DNA of 64,000 bases from Petrosia ficiformis (Eukaryota; Porifera; Demospongiae; Haplosclerida; Petrosiidae). How positions within the stretch are numbered: position 1 is the stretch's first letter; each line of letters begins with the position of its first letter. Position numbers and translations under genes: made by a program. The notes beneath the pieces were generated by a model, which was given only the letters and a program-made list of their open reading frames with translations, made no database searches and was not told where the DNA came from. The stretch is from the NCBI GenBank assembly GCA_947044365.1, contig OX345636.1, positions 46,377,037 through 46,441,036 of the forward strand, written 5' to 3'. Shown here one piece after another: positions 23,061 through 36,200 of this stretch.

Positions 23061-23063
<3 letters not shown>

Positions 23064-23156
23064 GGATCAATCCATGGATTCATCTACCCATCCATCCATC
23101 CATGGATCAATACATGCATTCATGGATCAATCCATGTATCTTCATTCATCCATCGA
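23061..23156. repeat. ATCC/ATGGATCA tetranucleotide-type repeat
   Basis: Several CATGGATCAATCCATG palindromic units mixed with CCATCCATCC. The open frame across it is low complexity and not a gene. Confidence 0.8.
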
Positions 23157-24224
23157 TTTATACTTAGTACTGTTACTGTATTTTAGTACTGTTATTAATT
23201 TTAGTGCTCTTTAAATTATTATAAGTAATAATTATAATGATATTTAGTACTGTTACTACCCCAACAGGGTTTGGCAAGCAATTGTTATGGTTTTTTTACT
23301 TATTGTTTTTGATAAACTTGGAGTACTTCAAACACTGCAATCGATAAGATCATTGCATGCGTTTGTGGTGCATGACAGTACGTTAAAATACTTACAACCT
23401 CATGCAGTAAAAATAATTTACCACCAGAATGTATTGTATTCTTTGCATTATACTGAAACAATAATTATTTTTTGTCTTTTGAGTTTGTAGTTTCCTTCTT
23501 TTAGCAAATACATATATACCACAATGAATGCACTGAAAATTCTTCATGCATAAGTGCAATTGGAAAATGAGAATTATAACACATAGATAATAACTGCAGA
23601 CAATATAATATAATACTCCATGCAGTCCTTACAAGTCTTTGTAGAAGCATGTAAATGTAAATTATGTACAGTTGCTAACTTCTCAAATATGTGTACATTC
23701 GGTGGAGTATATACACAATTATACTAGAATGAGCACGTAACATATATTGTGTTCAAAGATGTTAACAAGGGAATAATAATACACCACAGGTTATACTTGT
23801 ATAATACTAAAGAATAATAATTAAAAAAAACATTTTCAATAAAAATGAATGCACTGTAGCAGCCACTACTTCAATTTTACTTCATTTCAAGCTGTGATTT
23901 GACAGCGATAGGCTTCAAGCAAGATGAACTCTTTTGTTACCAGACGTCATCTGAAAGTTTTTAAACGTCGACCGTGAGTTACAACAATTGTCATAAAGGT
24001 TTTAGCAAAAGGCTTATTGTTACTTTTGATCCTTGTATGATTTGACGTCTGCTGTATTTCAAGTTGTCAATGTTCGTATATAATTTATGCTAAGTGTCCA
24101 TTATTGGGCAATTTTCATTTTATTTAGTTACATTTATTGCAGTAGACTTGTAATTTAGTTACAGTTTAATTACCTAGAAGTCAGAATGCCTTACTAAAAG
24201 AGGTTTTAATTATCTAAAACAACA

Positions 24225-24365
24225 CTGCCGTAAACCTTCGCCCCCAAAACCTTAACCCTAAATCCTCGTCCCAAAACCCTAACTCAGAGCGCTTGTCCCA
24301 AAGCTCTAGCTCAGAGCCCTTGTCCCAAAACTCTAGCCCTGAGTTCTTGTGCCGGAGCCCCTACT
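24225..24365. repeat. Degenerate minisatellite with CCCTAA-like units
   Basis: Four to five irregular units of about 27-30 bases, each with a version of GTCCCAAAACTCTAGCCC or AACCCTAA. The CCCTAA words resemble telomeric repeat but the array is too irregular to be telomere. A smaller ACCCTAACCTTAAACCCTAA block lies at 22139-22158. Confidence 0.6.
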
Positions 24366-24685
24366 CCATTGTTAGGAAAGCCTCTCATGAATATTCATGA
24401 GTTAAATTAGGTAATATGTCTTGTTTTAGTGCAATTTTGATGAATTTTTATGGAAATGATTACAATTATAGCACAATTTTCTTTGTGTTCACAGGTCTAT
24501 CTTGTCAGTCTCGTTCACAGCCCGGTGGGAGGAAATGTCAGTTCTGATGTAAGTGCATCACTTTTTATATTTGTATTTGTGGTTGTATACCACTCCCGGT
24601 TCTTTCGAGAACGCCAAGAAGTCAAAAGATTCACCTTTGAAATTCACAATTAATTGTTGGTGATTTGGTATATAACCCTTTCAGT

Positions 24686-24880
24686 TTTATAATGTTGTAA
24701 TTTTACAACATCCAGTGAGAGAGGAAGTGTATCCAACCTAATAGAATACTGAATTTAAACTGCAATTCACGGGATCTTGGATGTAGACTTGCTTTCTGGC
24801 TAGTTCTAGTGAGAGAGAAAGGGATGTTGGGAGAATAAGTGAAAAATACTGCCCGCTTGCAAACTTGAGTGGATGCTGTA
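24686..24880. repeat. Interspersed repeat shared with gene C intron
   Basis: Starting at GTTGTAATTTTACAACATCC, this stretch matches 38483-38590 and 38780-38880 (GAGGAAGTGTATCCAAC, CACGGGATCTTGGATGTA, GAGAGAGAAAGxGATGTTGG, CTTGAGTGGATGCTGT). No coding content. Confidence 0.65.
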
Positions 24881-25865
24881 GTAGGCCTATCATTGTTAGG
24901 TTATCATCAGAACAAGGTTATATATTTATTGAATGTTTTATTCATGCAATTCACAGAACACACCCCACTGAAATTAAGCATCAAAAACGGGAGAGGTGAA
25001 TATTACAGTTGATCCATGCTATCAGCTGTGAGATCTATTATCCCTGCCATGTGCTGCCTATTTGTTTCCGTATTTCTCCGTTTCCTATTATGATTTCTCC
25101 GTTTCTCATTCCTTTTATTGCTTTTAAATTTTATTGCTTCGCGGTGAGAACTGAGATAAGGACACTTTAAGCCTACCCTTAATAAGTCATATTGTTAATC
25201 AATGTAATTATTATTTTGTAACGATAATGAATGTGTATTAGGAGTATCCTAAAACTCTTTTCCTACTATCGTTGCTTGATACAAACTCATTTAATAGATT
25301 CACTATAAGGAAAGTATCAGCAGTATACACCATTTAAGATGAATTTGCCTAGATATCTTAATCTTTGGAGTGTGCTGAAGCTCCTTTCACTGGACAGCTA
25401 AGCCTCACCCCCAAGAATAAGGTTGTTGTCTACACTCTGAATGAACATCATTGCTTGGGTGAAGCTAGGCAATTATGAAGTTGATAATAAATATGTTGCT
25501 ATTGTACTGTTTTAGCATTTCAACTGCTTAAAAGTATGCAACAAATTATGTACTATATTATATTATATTTTAAAGCTATAGTTCATTACATAAGAAAACG
25601 AGGTTTGGGACTCTTACCTCTTTATCTATTTTCTATGTTTCCATTTAAATACTGTTAGTGAATAAAAATACACTGGTTTAATACAATATAGTTATCGCTA
25701 GATGTAGAAAAGAACACACAGTTCAAATGATAACACTTTGGGGACTCTAAGCAGTGTGGTAGGCCAACGCTCCAGTTTTCCAGCTGAAGGTGTAGTAACT
25801 ACTGTGTTAGTTGGTGAAACTATTGTTTAACAAAAGCCTTATATTATGCATGATTAAAACAAGAT
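24881..25865. other. Spacer between genes B and C, no gene recognised
   Basis: AT-rich with no convincing ORF or family match on either strand. Confidence 0.4.
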
Positions 25866-26190
25866 ATGTACAGAAAGGTATCCCTATGATTGCTTTGTAG
25901 TGTCCAGTATTCAGTAATCACATGGCTGACTTCATCATGCCTCAGTGAAACACAACAGCCTATTATAGTTATTATATTTTGATTATCTACTCCCCTTACC
26001 TTTTAAAGGATCCTGTAGAACTTTAGAAATATATTTCAGGTAGAATAGCTAGATATTAGTTCCAGTTTCTACGTAAGTTTAGCTACAAGCAGCTTCTTCC
26101 AGCGAGCTTGAGCGAGGGTTCTATTACGTCCACACTCATTAATTGACCGCAATTACGTATACTACGCGCATAAGTGACACATGACCGTGG
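25866..26190 (+). repeat. MITE-2 partial copy
   Basis: Left end GTATCCCTATGATTGCTTTG at about 25880, and the internal TTATAGTTATTATxTTGATT and CTTACCTTTTAAAGGA blocks, are present. The right inverted end is replaced after ATAAGTGACACATGA. Confidence 0.65.
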
Positions 26191-26851
26191 ATGAGAAAAT
26201 CAGTCATTTGTCAAATAAAATTTTTCAAACACTTAGTAGCCAACAAAATCTGGTATTCAGGAAGAGCAAATATTTCTCTACCTAAATTACAAATTTAGTT
26301 AGTTTTCTATGCAAAATGGCTGAGTAATAATGAATCACGTGAGAAACCAATCATAGTCTTATATGAGCCATAATTATTATACTAGTGAAGATTAATGTAT
26401 TCTTATTACGTGATGCAAGCCATTGTGTGAAAATTTTAAAAAGAGAGTGGGGCATCAGTAAAAGTTGACTTCCATCAGGACATGATGTGATGGCCAATTT
26501 AATTTGATTATTTTTGGCGTTTAATTTGGGAATGCCTCCAACTTGACACTACCCTTTTCCTTTAGTATTTTTATGAAATTCTCCAGCTGTAATTTTTTTC
26601 TTTACATGATTTATTGAAAAGCAAAAGAGTGAGGCCCATAACAACGAAATACTAATAATAAGGCCGAAACATGCATAACCTATGCATTCAGTACAGCTGC
26701 TCCTAGTTGAAACTTTAGTCTTTACACCAGTATCACTAGACACTAACGTAATTTTCCGTAACCCGTACTACTTACTGTCTACTTTCCGTATCCGTAAAAA
26801 TCCGGAATTTCCGGATAGTCTACCTCCGGCCGTGCGATTGGGGACTCTGAG

Positions 26852-27028
26852 ATGGCGTTCCTTCAGTTTCTTGCAATCCTGTACATAATCTGCCAAACCA
26901 AGGCTGGTAAGTTTTACGTTAGTTAGTATTGAATTGAACAGTGCTGTTAATTATCTGCTCACAGATGCATGTTTACTGTGAGCATAGGAGAACAGTGTGT
27001 TTTATAATATTTTCTATGTTTATTCCAT

Positions 27029-27086
<58 letters not shown>

Positions 27087-27236
27087 GAATAAACATAGAA
27101 AATATTTTATATGTTTTATATGTCATATACACATCAGTACTAGTGTGTATACATTGTGTTTGTCAGATTGATAGCAGACATGATCTACCCTGTATAAAGA
27201 ACAAGCCAAAAAATATATGTATATATATGTATATAA

Positions 27237-27273
<37 letters not shown>

Positions 27274-30200
27274 TTATATTTTATATGTTATATATTTTTT
27301 TGCTGATCTTTTAGCTACTGGTCGAGGTGCATTGCGTTTGGTGAGGAACAATTATTACTCCACTGTCCAAGCATGGAACTCTGGTATAGTTGAAATATTC
27401 TATGGAAGCACTTGGGGTAATATTTGTGATGATGCCTTTTTTGCATTTGATGAAGCAGATGTGATATGTCATCAACTTGGTTACACTGCTGCTTCTACTT
27501 ATGGGAATACTGGAACCATAACTTCGTATGTTGTTTGTGCATGCAATTATAATTATATTATAATTCATGATTAATATATACACCTTAAAAAATGAGTAAC
27601 TTATGTATTGTTGCTATAGTTGCAAGAAATGTTATAAATGTAGTTAAGTTGGATCTGCAGGATATACATGAAGATGACAAAGCCACTTTTACCAATTGTT
27701 AATAGTAGGTGTCTTGTAGCTATCTAATTTCAGATAGCTATACAAATATGATTGGGCCAAAGCACTATATCTGAGTCATGAGATTGCAGTGATAGGGGAT
27801 TGTGGTGTCAAAATAGGGGAGTGGGGCTAAATAAAAGTGGGTGCTTACCACATATTTAAACAACCTGCAACAGTATACTAACCAATGTTTGTTTTTAAGT
27901 GTAGGTAATGATAAAGAAACGTTTTAATGTGTCAATACATTTGATGATTGATGCATGCGATTCAGTAATTCAATGATACCAGTACTGTAAAAAAATAATA
28001 GGTTATTTTAACCTTCAGTTGGTTATTGGAGTTTCAATGCAATTCTATTTCCCTCCATGTTGATTAGCATTTACAAGTCACATTTCATTTGAATTTTGAT
28101 CTATATTGATTATATGTAGTTATAAAGTACATGTTGTAATAAACCATACGGTAACAAATATATTAATACAATTTAGTCATAATACACACACTGTAAAAAT
28201 AAAATAACAAATATATTAGTTGGTTGTTCTGAATACATACATGTAACACCATAGCTACTTTGGTCTAATTATATTAAAATACATAAAAGATATATGTATC
28301 TATTATAATCAATTATCATGCCTAATATCTCACATTAGATGCACAAAGAAGGTTTAGCAACCTAAAATGGCCAGTATAAGGATATTGAGATTACAATTAT
28401 TCAATTATATTTACAGTATATCCATAACAATCTACACGACCAATTAAATTACAATTTAAATTATTTCTTGCAATGGTACTAACCAATAAAATTGTTATTT
28501 TAATATGCATGCGCAGCATATTATTATACACAGTAAAAGGAAAGTTGTTCAAGTGGCTAACTATTGGTTACTACATTTGCAAGTAATATTGTAAGTTTAG
28601 TTAGTTTAACCTAGTTGGCCCTGCAGGATACATAGGGATGCCAAACTACTTTGTGTCAATTGTAATTAATCAATAATTATTGAAACAATATTTGACTATC
28701 AAAGTTTAGACAGTTGTAAACTAAACTATAAAGCATGGTGGGGCCAACGAACCATTATCTGAAGTTATGTGTGAGTGTGCACGGGATAGTTTTGATTTAG
28801 GATTACACTATCAAAATAGTGTAGTGGCCTCTTACACACAAAGGTGGATGCTTCTTTAAATAAACGAGCACTGGTCCAAGCATGCTTGCTAAGAAAGTTA
28901 CTTTCTAGCCACCTATATTTAAGGTCAAGCGCTGTGGACGTGATTGGCACATGTGTAAGCAGTTCTCTCTGTAGGACATTTCACAGGACTCATGAGCACC
29001 TTTCTTTCATTTTTGAAATAAAGTAGAGAATAAAATGTAAGACTCATTATAATTATATAGATAAAATACATGTATTTTTCATAATTGTACTTTTTGGATT
29101 TAAAAAGGAATTGAGTGCAGTTGATAGCAGCCACTCAGTCCTATTTCAGTTAACAGATGTGATAGCAGAATCTTCATTCTTGACTTTTATTAGTAGTTTA
29201 TACCTTTTGTATGCATTAAACAATTAACCTTTTAATGGTTATAAGTGTCACACCCATACAAATGAGCTATGATATTATACATGATTATTGTAATCTTTTG
29301 CTGTATTATGTGTAAAATTAATTATTGTTTGTTTTACACATGTGTAATATCACTTTGCCACGTAGGCGAGTGTCCCGTCCCGACGGTGTTTGTTATACTA
29401 ATTACTCTGGAATAACCAATTAACATCTGTTGTTTCACAAGATGTTAGAATTGGAATTCTAATGGTTTATACCTATAATACTATGTTGTGTATATAGCTA
29501 CATTGTATTAATATAATTGTTATCGTATGGTTTATTACGACATGTACTTTATAATTATATATACAGATCAAAATTCAACTGAACTGCGACTTGTAAATGT
29601 TACCTAACAGGAAAAACAAATCAACATTCAGGAAAATAGTATTACATTGAAACTCCTGTAACGAACTGAAAGTTAAAATAACCTACAAAGTTCTAATCTA
29701 CATACAAGATCCTTTAAAAAAGTAAAAAGAGTAGATAATCAAAGTAATAGCTATAATAGGCTATTGTATTCCAGGCATGAGAAACTCAGCCATGATTACT
29801 GAATGATGATACTAGAAAGTAATCATAGGGATACTTCTTTCGAATTCTCTATATACACTAAAAATATATTTCAGGCAGAATAGATATTAGTTCCAGTTTC
29901 TATGTAAACTTATATGCAGCTTTCTTCCTGCTGGTCTGTTGAATGTAGAGCTTGAGTGCATGTTCTATATATTACAATTTATGCTCATTAATTGACCGAG
30001 CCAGGCGGAATGATGAAACTTCCTTAACTATGTATACAACACATATTCATGTAAGTTGTGATGCAAACATAATTATAAATATACATTAAACCATTTGGAC
30101 AGCAATCATAAGGATGACCCTATGGCCAATAAAAATTCCCAATGTAATTACAGCTAGTACCATGCATTTATACTATAGTATGAAGCACAAGAAGGCAGAC

Positions 30201-33200
30201 TGTATCACTGAGCCAGTGGGCAAAGTTGCTATAAATCAGTCAAATTAGAGATGTTATCAACTGATTTGTTTATGTTGATTGGGTGTATTTGGTTTCTATA
30301 TAGCTTCGTTAAGTCATTAGTGGCTTAAAATTCATTTTTTGTAGCACTTTGATACACCCACTAAACATTATATAATCTAATTGTCATTATAATTACTGTA
30401 AACGCATGTTAAGGACATTCACATTTTAATTATTAATTTAGTGAATAAAATGTTTAGTACATTCCTGTCATAACTAATATTCAGTCCAACTACAAATTTT
30501 TATCATTGCAAATTTCTTTGCTTGTAGTATAATTACTATTCAACAAGTCACAGTGTTTAAAGGAACCACTAACTGTTTCTTTTCCTACATCAACATCTTA
30601 GCTATTCTTGTTTCAGATATGGTACAGATTTGAACAGTATGTTGATTGAGGATGTTTCATGTTCATCATCTGATTACTTGGTATTGTTGCGATGTAGTGT
30701 GACTACTCAGTACTCCAGTTTCTGTAATGATCACAGCAGGGATGTAGTCGTTAGTTGTTGTGAGTTTACTGAATATTTACATACGTATATGGAAAATTAT
30801 GAATTTCATTTTGGAAATTAAAATGTAAAGACTGTGTATAAGTTAAATTGTATGTATTTGTAATAATTATCAAGGACGTAACCAGGAAGAATGAAAATGG
30901 TAGGCTTAAAGAAAATGATGTGTGCAGGGCGCCAAAACGTTTAGCTAATTAATTATTTGGAGGGGTGTGGTCAATCAACAGGTTGATGCTTCATTTAAGC
31001 TCACAAAATATAATTAAAGTATACATGGTACTATATTTAGTTAGTATACTTCTATCGTAAGGGTAGGCCTCTTATCGTAGGGGTGGGGTTTTTCTGTTAT
31101 AGTATGTAGTATAGTACCATATATGTTCTAATTATTTCGTGAGCTTAAATGAAGCACTAGCCAATCAACAATACTAGTAAAATTTGACTTATTCATTTAA
31201 TATGGCGCTATAGAAGTGATCTCAGCTGTATTTACTGAAAAGCAGTTGCATAGCTACGGTGTGGCAATTGTCAACCAATCATTTCTGTTGTAGACCAGGT
31301 GTAACTTAATTAACGAGAAGATTGCCACAATTTTGGTCAAACACGACAAACACTACTACTGACACAGTCGCTACTGATGAGTTATGATAGAATAAACCAC
31401 CATGATGAGCCTCATGAGAAATTGAAAAGCAATGTGATCAGTACTCGTGCAAACACATATAGCCACATATAGCACAAGTAGCGCTAAGCTCAATCAATTA
31501 TAATTAAGGTGTGTTCCTTTTTAGTGCATATTATACTGCGCATGTAATTAAGTGACCACGCCCCTCATAAGTATTTAATTAGTCACAATATTTTCATGGC
31601 GTGCTTTGCATGCCCCCGCTGAAAAGAATCATAAGTTGTCTGGAAGCAATTATATTTCCAACATAATTATCATTACTATTAATACTAGGCATACATATAT
31701 ATGCAGATCAGCCTTGTGCACATAAAGTAATGTATAATTATCTTAGAAAGTGAACATATTAAGCTTACTTGCATAGACAATCTGTAAATATGAAATACTA
31801 CAACAAAGGAGATTAATTGTTGTATTAACATCAGAACTCTCTTGATGAAGACTCCGAAAAACTGCCTAGCGCTCAGAGCTACAGTTATATATACACGTGG
31901 CTGATCCGCCTATGCTACCAGACCAGACATTGCACATGTAAACACGATATATGTTTATTTACACGATAATCAAGACAAAAACTACATACATGTATATATA
32001 CGAGCCACGTTTCAATAAAAGCATAAGATAATGTTTTCATTACTGACATGCTGTTCTGTTGTGCTGACGTGTGCAAATGGCCTCAACTGCTCGAAATTTG
32101 ACGAGGGCTCTGCTGTTTCTACTTCAGCTTCGGTTTCAAGCAGTGAAAGTGATACCAGCCATAGTGAATTAACAATACTAGAAGAAACAACTTGGATACG
32201 AGGGAAGCTTTAATAAGGTCCGTGTCAACTACAATGAATTTTTTTAACTTTCTGAAACCCGACTAACTACTCACTCCAAATGTTTAGCACGGTGTAGGCT
32301 TTGCTGTAATGTATACAAGTTTACTCTAACTACAAAAACGAATTTGCTTAAACATCTCCAAACTGCTTACCCGAGAAATTACAAAGAAGAACTACGATCA
32401 AAGCAACAGTCTAAGGTGCCTCCTGATCAACATATCATCTTAAGCCAGCGTAGAAGTCGTATTAGATGTGCCGAACTTGAGAAATTAGTGTTCATTAAAT
32501 AAACATCGTCATAATTATTATGCTACATGTTTCTTTAACTGCATAGTTCATTGTTCAGATTACATAGCTACACGATATATGAAAATTTAATAACAAAATA
32601 CTAGATTAAAAAAATGAAATGTAAAAGTACATACAAACATTTTTTACAATACATACAAGTAATATATGATGCTCTTTTTAAAAATACAAGTATATAAATG
32701 AAACCAGTAGATGTGCAATGTACCAGAGGGACTGCCACTCTGCCTAGCAAGACTACATTCACTCTAACTCCAATATTCACTTGAGTTAGACAGAAGACAT
32801 TGTAAGAAAGCCATAGATACTAAAATCATGCTCCATTAGCTGTAGGAAAGCAGCAAAGCGAGTGTTTAACTGTCTTGCTTTCCGTGACACCATGTTTTAT
32901 TACGCCCACAACTAATTATTGTTGTGCTAATTGCATTCCTGATGCAGACAAAAAATGTACTTTCTATGTAGGGATGGCACGAAAAATTATTATATACAAT
33001 ATTTGGAAAAGTAATTAACAAATAAGTTCAAAATCTCAAAGTAGGCCAAAGCCTACCCTGCCTACTGCTAGTTATGCCCTTGATAATTATTGTTAAGTAT
33101 TTCTAGATAGTGTGCTTTGGTTGGTGTGTTTTTAATCATGTTAAAAGCCTTCGGGGCCCTAGAAGCAACCTCTGAGGGCCTGAATTCTAAATATTTTTAT

Positions 33201-36200
33201 ACTCCCATACCTCGCAATAAACAACGTGCTTATTTTTGTGATCCATGTAAACTGGTTAGGATAGTTGGAACGATTTAACAATTAGTTCATTGTTCAGGGT
33301 AAAATCCTCTAATGCCATAGCTACTTTGTACCAATTGTATTCTATTAGTTGAAGCACTATACTTTAAAAGTGCTGTCTACATATAATTTTATTATTTCAA
33401 GCCAACAGTTTAGTATACGTTTACTACTATAGTGCATAGGGTTTGGAAACCTGCAAACACATAATTTAATTTGTTGTACTGTGCCTTTAATACTTGGTGC
33501 ACATTATGTTGTAGTAACATCATGTAAGTAGCCCCTCTATGATAATTGACAAACTAAATTTAGCTCTATATTCCTTGCAACTGCAAAAAATTAAGTAATT
33601 ATTTTAATGAATTACTTTTTATGTACATAATTTTATAGATATGAATCAGTATGCATTGTATATGTAGAAAGGAAACTATGGTATTCCTGGGGCTGCAGTC
33701 AATTAATGGGCATGGCACACAGAAAATATATAACTTCTGTCAAGTATTAATTGTAGCTAAATTGATCAGAGAGTACTGTAGGGCTCTTTGTGTAGAATGT
33801 AGGGATGGCACAAAAAAAAAAAAAATGCACATACCTTTTCATGACTAACAATACCTTTTAGATGTCCATGCAGACATTGTTTTAAAGTAGTTTGCTGATC
33901 CAAATCATCTAACATTATATTAAATTTTGTTTTATATTTATAAATTGGTAAAGGGCTATCAAAGTATTTCTAAAGAACCAGTGTACTTTTGTGGCCATTC
34001 TGAAATCCTGAATTTTTTACTCAAGCTTATCTACTAGTGTCAGAAAATTTGAAACTTACGAAAATTTGACTGGTGAAATTTCTGGAAATGGTAAATTAAC
34101 AATCAAAATATTAGAACAATAAGAAAATACTAACCATCAAAACATTTCAACATCTATAATTTTTAATATTTCAGAAAAAGCCAACATTGAAAAAAAAATG
34201 AACAAGGAAAAATTTTTGATATTTCAGAAAATCTTAAATTTGAAAAAAATTGAACAAGTAAAAATTTTGATATTTCAGTAACACATGCACAACTCATGCA
34301 AACTTATATAATTAATTAACTGAATAAGCCCACCCATTGCTCCACCCAAGCACATGGTCATTGGTAAATCATGTCTGTAGAACTAGACAAGTTGTTCACC
34401 CCAGAATATTGTGGCAAATCTAGAAGATTAAAAGAGTTTCAGCTAACAACCTATTGGATAGGTAAAATTTTCAATGTATTTCCAGATAGCATAGTACTTG
34501 TTGGAAGTGATGGCACAACTGAAGTACCTGATGAAACTGGGCAATTTACTTTACTTAGTCAGTATCTAGAGTATGAAGTCCAAGGGGACAGTAGTACCAG
34601 TGAGGGCAATGTTGAACCTGCATATGCCTTTCCATATTCTACATACAAGCCTTGTGCAGGAAAAAAAGCAATTGTCAAACAAACTGGTTACAAACACAAA
34701 GGACCTGTAAGCAAACCACCAGGTGTTGTATCACAAGAAAGTGTGGAGTCTGGCTCTAAACTGCCTAAGAAAGAGGAATGGAAAAAAAATGTTGAGATAT
34801 GTGCATATACAGAACATGGGCGACTGAAGAAGATATCAAACTTTCCTATGACTTTGACCAATGACACAGCAAAGGTGGATTTTATTGCTGAGTCCATATC
34901 ACAAGAGCTATTTGATGGAATGGTAGTATTCTTGATTGATGTTGACAATTTGAAAATAAGAGACTCCACAGTTACAAGATCCAACTTTGTTATGCCCTCA
35001 TTTAAGCAGAATCGTCTTACACTTCTAGCAGAAAATCCTCTTTGCTTCTCTGGAAATAAAACTTTCAGTTCATTACTAATCCACTCATAAGTATCTCCTT
35101 GCTTAATCCAGCTAGTTAACAAATCTGTGCTTATTCTCCATTTTTCTAGTACTACTTATTATTTTAATTCAATTAATAAACAACAAATCATTTTTTTTAA
35201 TAATGAAGGTTTCAAACATGAATGAAACCTGAAAAATTTTTACATGTTCAGTTTCTTCAAACATGGAACTTTCTGAAATATCAAAATTTTTACTTGTTCA
35301 ATTTTTTTTACATTTGGGATTTTTTGAAATATCAAAATTTTTACTTATTCATTTTTTTTCAATGTTGGCTTTTTCTGAAATATTAAAAATTATAGATGTT
35401 GAAATGTTTTGATGGTTAGTATTTTCTTATTGTTCTAATATTTTGATTGTTAATTTACCATTTCCAGAAATTTCACCAGTCAAATTTTCTGAAGTTTCAA
35501 ATTTTCTGACACTAGTAGATAAGCTTGAGTAAAAAATTCAGGATTTCAGAATGGCCACAAAAGTACACTGGTTCTAAAGGTCATTCACCGTATCCTCAGA
35601 ATAACTGAATAACCAAAACATTTTTACTTGCACCGTTTTAATATAATTATCCTTCTTATTTATGTCAAATTTCAATCCATTGCTTCATTATTGAGTTACA
35701 GTATAATCATGAATTAACCTAACCTTATGACATTAAACTATACACTATATTACATATAAAGTCATCACATCATAATTTAGAGGACATCGTGAATATGAAC
35801 AGACTTTAGCAAGAATCCAAATAATTCTATTTTAGTGTAAATTAGTAAGCATGCAGCAACTATTCAATGAATGCTAATAGCAACTATAGAAACCCAGACG
35901 AGGTACTGCAAAATACATTCCAGGTAATATCTAGTTTTCTTGTACTTATGGACACATGGTGAAAGAATTCAGCCAAATCAGCAGGGCCAAGAGTTTGAGT
36001 GCCGAAGCACTTCTTTTAAGCTTATGCTTCACTGTTGTATTCTAATCATAAGACCTTTACAGAGTAAACAAAAAATCAAACTTAAACTGTAACACAGATA
36101 GTGTATTTCGCTATTGACTTTGCATGCACTTCTTGCCTCCATTTGTTATGTCGTCACAAGACCTTGTAACACCTCTTCTGATAGTAACCTGCTTAAAATT

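Larger units (their letters stand above)
30871..33082 (+). mobile_element. hAT element in intron 3 of gene C
   Basis: Ends CAAGGACGTAACCAG and CTAGTTATGCCCTTG are imperfect inverted repeats. A perfect 8-bp target duplication ATAATTAT flanks them (30863-30870 and 33083-33090). Gene B has the unoccupied site (CAATAATTATTGTTTAG at about 16214). Length is 2212 bp. An internal BED-finger-like relic (32276-32510) supports hAT, but the catalytic region is missing, so it is non-autonomous. Confidence 0.85.
33975..35574. mobile_element. Long-TIR element (1.6 kb) in intron 3 of gene C
   Basis: Inverted repeats of roughly 300 bases (33975-34290 and about 35265-35574) begin GAACCAGTGTACTTTTGTGG and flank a coding core. 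A 4-bp duplication TAAA is seen on both sides (33971-33974, 35575-35578). Genes B and D carry the empty site (ATTTCTAAAGGTCATT in B at about 17257). The superfamily is not determined. Confidence 0.75.

Noticed and set aside
22878..23186. 102-codon frame with repeated HGSIH/YPSIH
   Set aside because: Translation of ATCC/TA simple repeats; no coding signature.
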